Shown piece by piece: positions 62,101 to 64,000 of a stretch of 64,000 nucleotides of DNA. Position numbers and translations under genes: made by a program. The notes beneath the pieces are model-generated. The model was not told the origin of the DNA. It was given only the letters and a program-made list of their open reading frames with translations, and did no database searches. Numbering within the stretch: position 1 is the stretch's first letter; each line of letters starts with the position of its first letter. This stretch comes from Yersinia artesiana (lineage in GTDB: Bacteria > Pseudomonadota > Gammaproteobacteria > Enterobacterales > Enterobacteriaceae): the NCBI RefSeq assembly GCF_902726545.1, contig NZ_CACVAD010000009.1, positions 1-64,000 on the forward strand, in the 5' to 3' direction.

Positions 62101-64000
62101 ATGAGCAAAGTCAAACTTGCCATCATCGGCAACGGTATGGTCGGCCACCGCTTTATTGAAGACTTATTAGATAAAGCAGATAAAGACCAATTTGAGATAA
62201 CCGTCTTTTGCGAAGAACCACGCATCGCTTATGACCGGGTTCATCTTTCTTCTTACTTCTCCCACCACACTGCGGAAGAACTGTCGTTAGTTCGCGAAGG
62301 TTTTTATGAAAAGCACGGTGTCAAAGTGCTGGTTGGCGAACGCGCCATTACCATTAACCGCAAAGAAAAAGTCATCCACTCCAACAGCGGTCGTACCCTA
62401 TATTACGACAAGCTGATTATGGCGACCGGCTCCTATCCGTGGATCCCGCCGATTAAAGGTAGCGAAGGGCAAGACTGCTTTGTTTACCGCACCATTGAAG
62501 ATTTAAATGCCATCGAAGCATGTACCCGTCGCAGTAAACGCGGGGCAGTCATTGGTGGCGGATTGTTAGGGTTGGAAGCCGCAGGCGCACTGAAAAGCCT
62601 CGGCGTGGAAACCCATGTCATTGAGTTTGCTCCGGTATTAATGGCAGAACAGCTTGACCCTATGGGCGGTGACCAACTGCGCCAGAAGATTGAGCGCATG
62701 GGCGTCAGAGTTCACACCGGCAAAAATACGCAAGAAATCGTCCATACTGGGCAAAACAGCCGCAAAACCATGCTGTTTGCCGATGGCACCCAGTTGGAAG
62801 TCGATTTTATCGTCTTCTCCACCGGCATCCGCCCACAAGACAAACTGGCTCACCAATGCGGTTTAGCCACAGCGCGCCGTGGTGGTATTGCTATCAATGA
62901 TTATTGCCAAACTTCCGACCCGGATGTGTACGCCATTGGCGAGTGTGCATCATGGCAAGAGCGGACTTTCGGGCTGGTCGCACCGGGTTACAAAATGGCT
63001 CAGGTGACCGCTGACCATCTACTGGGGCGCGAAAATGCCTTCCAGGGCGCGGACATGAGCGCCAAGCTCAAGCTCCTCGGTGTCGATGTCGGCGGGATTG
63101 GTGATGCCCATGGCCGCACTGAAGGCGCACGCAGCTATGTTTATCTCGATGAAAGTAAAGAGATTTACAAGCGTCTGGTGGTCAGCGCCGACAACAAAAA
63201 ACTGCTCGGGGCGGTGCTGGTGGGTGATACCAGCGATTACGGCAATCTGCTGCAATTGGCACTGAATAATATTGAGCTACCGGAAAACCCCGACAGCCTG
63301 ATTTTGCCAGCCCATGCGGGCAGTAAACCAGCGATGGGGGTTGATTCTCTGCCGGATACCGCACAAATCTGCTCTTGTTTTGATGTCACCAAAGGCGACA
63401 TTATTCAAGCCATCGGCCAAGGTTGCCATACCGTAGCAGCACTTAAATCGGCGACGAAAGCCGGCACCGGTTGCGGCGGCTGTATTCCCCTGGTAACCCA
63501 AGTGTTGAATGCCGAGCTAAGCAAGCAAGGCATTGAAGTTAATCACCATTTGTGTGAGCACTTCGCCTATTCACGTCAAGAGCTATATCACCTGATCCGG
63601 GTCGAAGGAATTAAAAGCTTTGACGCCTTGCTGGAAAAATATGGCAAAGGTTATGGCTGTGAAGTGTGTAAACCGACGGTGGGTTCACTGCTGGCATCCT
63701 GCTGGAATGAATATATATTGGAGCCGCAACACACCCCGTTGCAGGATACCAACGACAATTTCCTCGGCAATATCCAAAAAGACGGCACTTACTCGGTTAT
63801 CCCGCGCTCACCGGGTGGGGAAATCACGCCTGATGGTCTGCTGGCCATTGGCCGCATTGCCAAACAATATAATCTCTACACCAAACTGACCGGCTCACAG
63901 CGTGTCGGGATGTTTGGCGCACAAAAAGACGATCTCCCGGCTATCTGGGCGCAGTTGATTGAAGCGGGTTTTGAAACCGGGCACGCCTATGCCAAAGCAC
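62101..64000 (+). CDS. nirB: NADH-dependent nitrite reductase large subunit (partial, 3' end missing)
   Basis: NirB reduces nitrite to ammonia in the cytoplasm with NirD. The 633 visible residues, about three quarters of the usual 847, run off the window with no stop. They contain the FAD Rossmann start VKLAIIGNGMVGHRFIEDLL, an NADH loop AVIGGGLLGLEAAGAL, a BFD-like [2Fe-2S] domain (about 420-470) with CSCFDVTKGD and GTGCGGC, and the beginning of the sulfite/nitrite reductase ferredoxin-like domain. The sirohaem cysteines lie beyond the end. A TGAGG box precedes ATG 62101. Confidence 0.97.
   Translation, partial: MSKVKLAIIGNGMVGHRFIEDLLDKADKDQFEITVFCEEPRIAYDRVHLSSYFSHHTAEELSLVREGFYEKHGVKVLVGERAITINRKEKVIHSNSGRTLYYDKLIMATGSYPWIPPIKGSEGQDCFVYRTIEDLNAIEACTRRSKRGAVIGGGLLGLEAAGALKSLGVETHVIEFAPVLMAEQLDPMGGDQLRQKIERMGVRVHTGKNTQEIVHTGQNSRKTMLFADGTQLEVDFIVFSTGIRPQDKLAHQCGLATARRGGIAINDYCQTSDPDVYAIGECASWQERTFGLVAPGYKMAQVTADHLLGRENAFQGADMSAKLKLLGVDVGGIGDAHGRTEGARSYVYLDESKEIYKRLVVSADNKKLLGAVLVGDTSDYGNLLQLALNNIELPENPDSLILPAHAGSKPAMGVDSLPDTAQICSCFDVTKGDIIQAIGQGCHTVAALKSATKAGTGCGGCIPLVTQVLNAELSKQGIEVNHHLCEHFAYSRQELYHLIRVEGIKSFDALLEKYGKGYGCEVCKPTVGSLLASCWNEYILEPQHTPLQDTNDNFLGNIQKDGTYSVIPRSPGGEITPDGLLAIGRIAKQYNLYTKLTGSQRVGMFGAQKDDLPAIWAQLIEAGFETGHAYAKA

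Overview
The window is chromosomal DNA from a member of the Enterobacterales, most likely a Yersinia. Nearly all genes are close relatives of E. coli genes and follow the E. coli order from the rrnD flank through the alpha, spc, S10 and str ribosomal operons to crp and nirB. The Yersinia call rests on three ERIC-type repeats, the phrasing of many proteins and the particular accessory genes; species cannot be decided here. No phage, insertion sequence, CRISPR array, plasmid gene or tRNA gene was seen.

Layout. 1-300: leader and two promoters of an rRNA operon reading leftward out of the window. 423-4580: yrdA, then leftward dprA-smg-yrdD-tsaC-aroE. 4714-9538: def-fmt-rsmB-trkA-mscL (translation start and end chemistry, potassium uptake, osmotic valve). 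9592-10688: arfA, zntR, yhdN. 10858-24520: alpha, spc and S10 operons on the minus strand, 28 genes including rpoA and secY, with the S4-controlled leader and L4-controlled leader visible. 24901-25647: bacterioferritin and its ferredoxin. 25773-30172: str operon (rpsL-rpsG-fusA-tuf). 30310-32099: tusBCD and yheO (tRNA 2-thiolation). 32367-39119: fkpA, slyX, slyD, yheV, kefB-kefG, yheS.

39277-45572 is accessory: a family 9 glycosyltransferase, the taurine operon tauABCD, a PhzF-like protein and an RhtB-type exporter lie between yheS and yheT, which are neighbours in E. coli. 45656-51867 returns to the common order: yheT-yheU-prkB-yhfA-crp-yhfK. 52088-56248: argD, pabA, a HerA-like ATPase (yjgR) and ppiA. 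56601-58976 is a second small insertion, a GH4 phospho-glycosidase with its LacI-family regulator and a perfect 20-bp operator. 59290 to the end: tsgA, codA and the start of nirB behind a textbook FNR/NarL promoter.

The window is mostly housekeeping and I found no convincing undescribed system. The points most worth following are in control DNA and repeats: a 12-bp hairpin inside arfA, a 13-bp inverted repeat before tauA, tandem ARG boxes before argD, the GH4 operator, ERIC copies carrying the same extra segment of about 75 bp, a 207-bp element with inverted ends between yhfK and argD, and a 50-bp tail-to-tail coding overlap between the glycosyltransferase and tauD.
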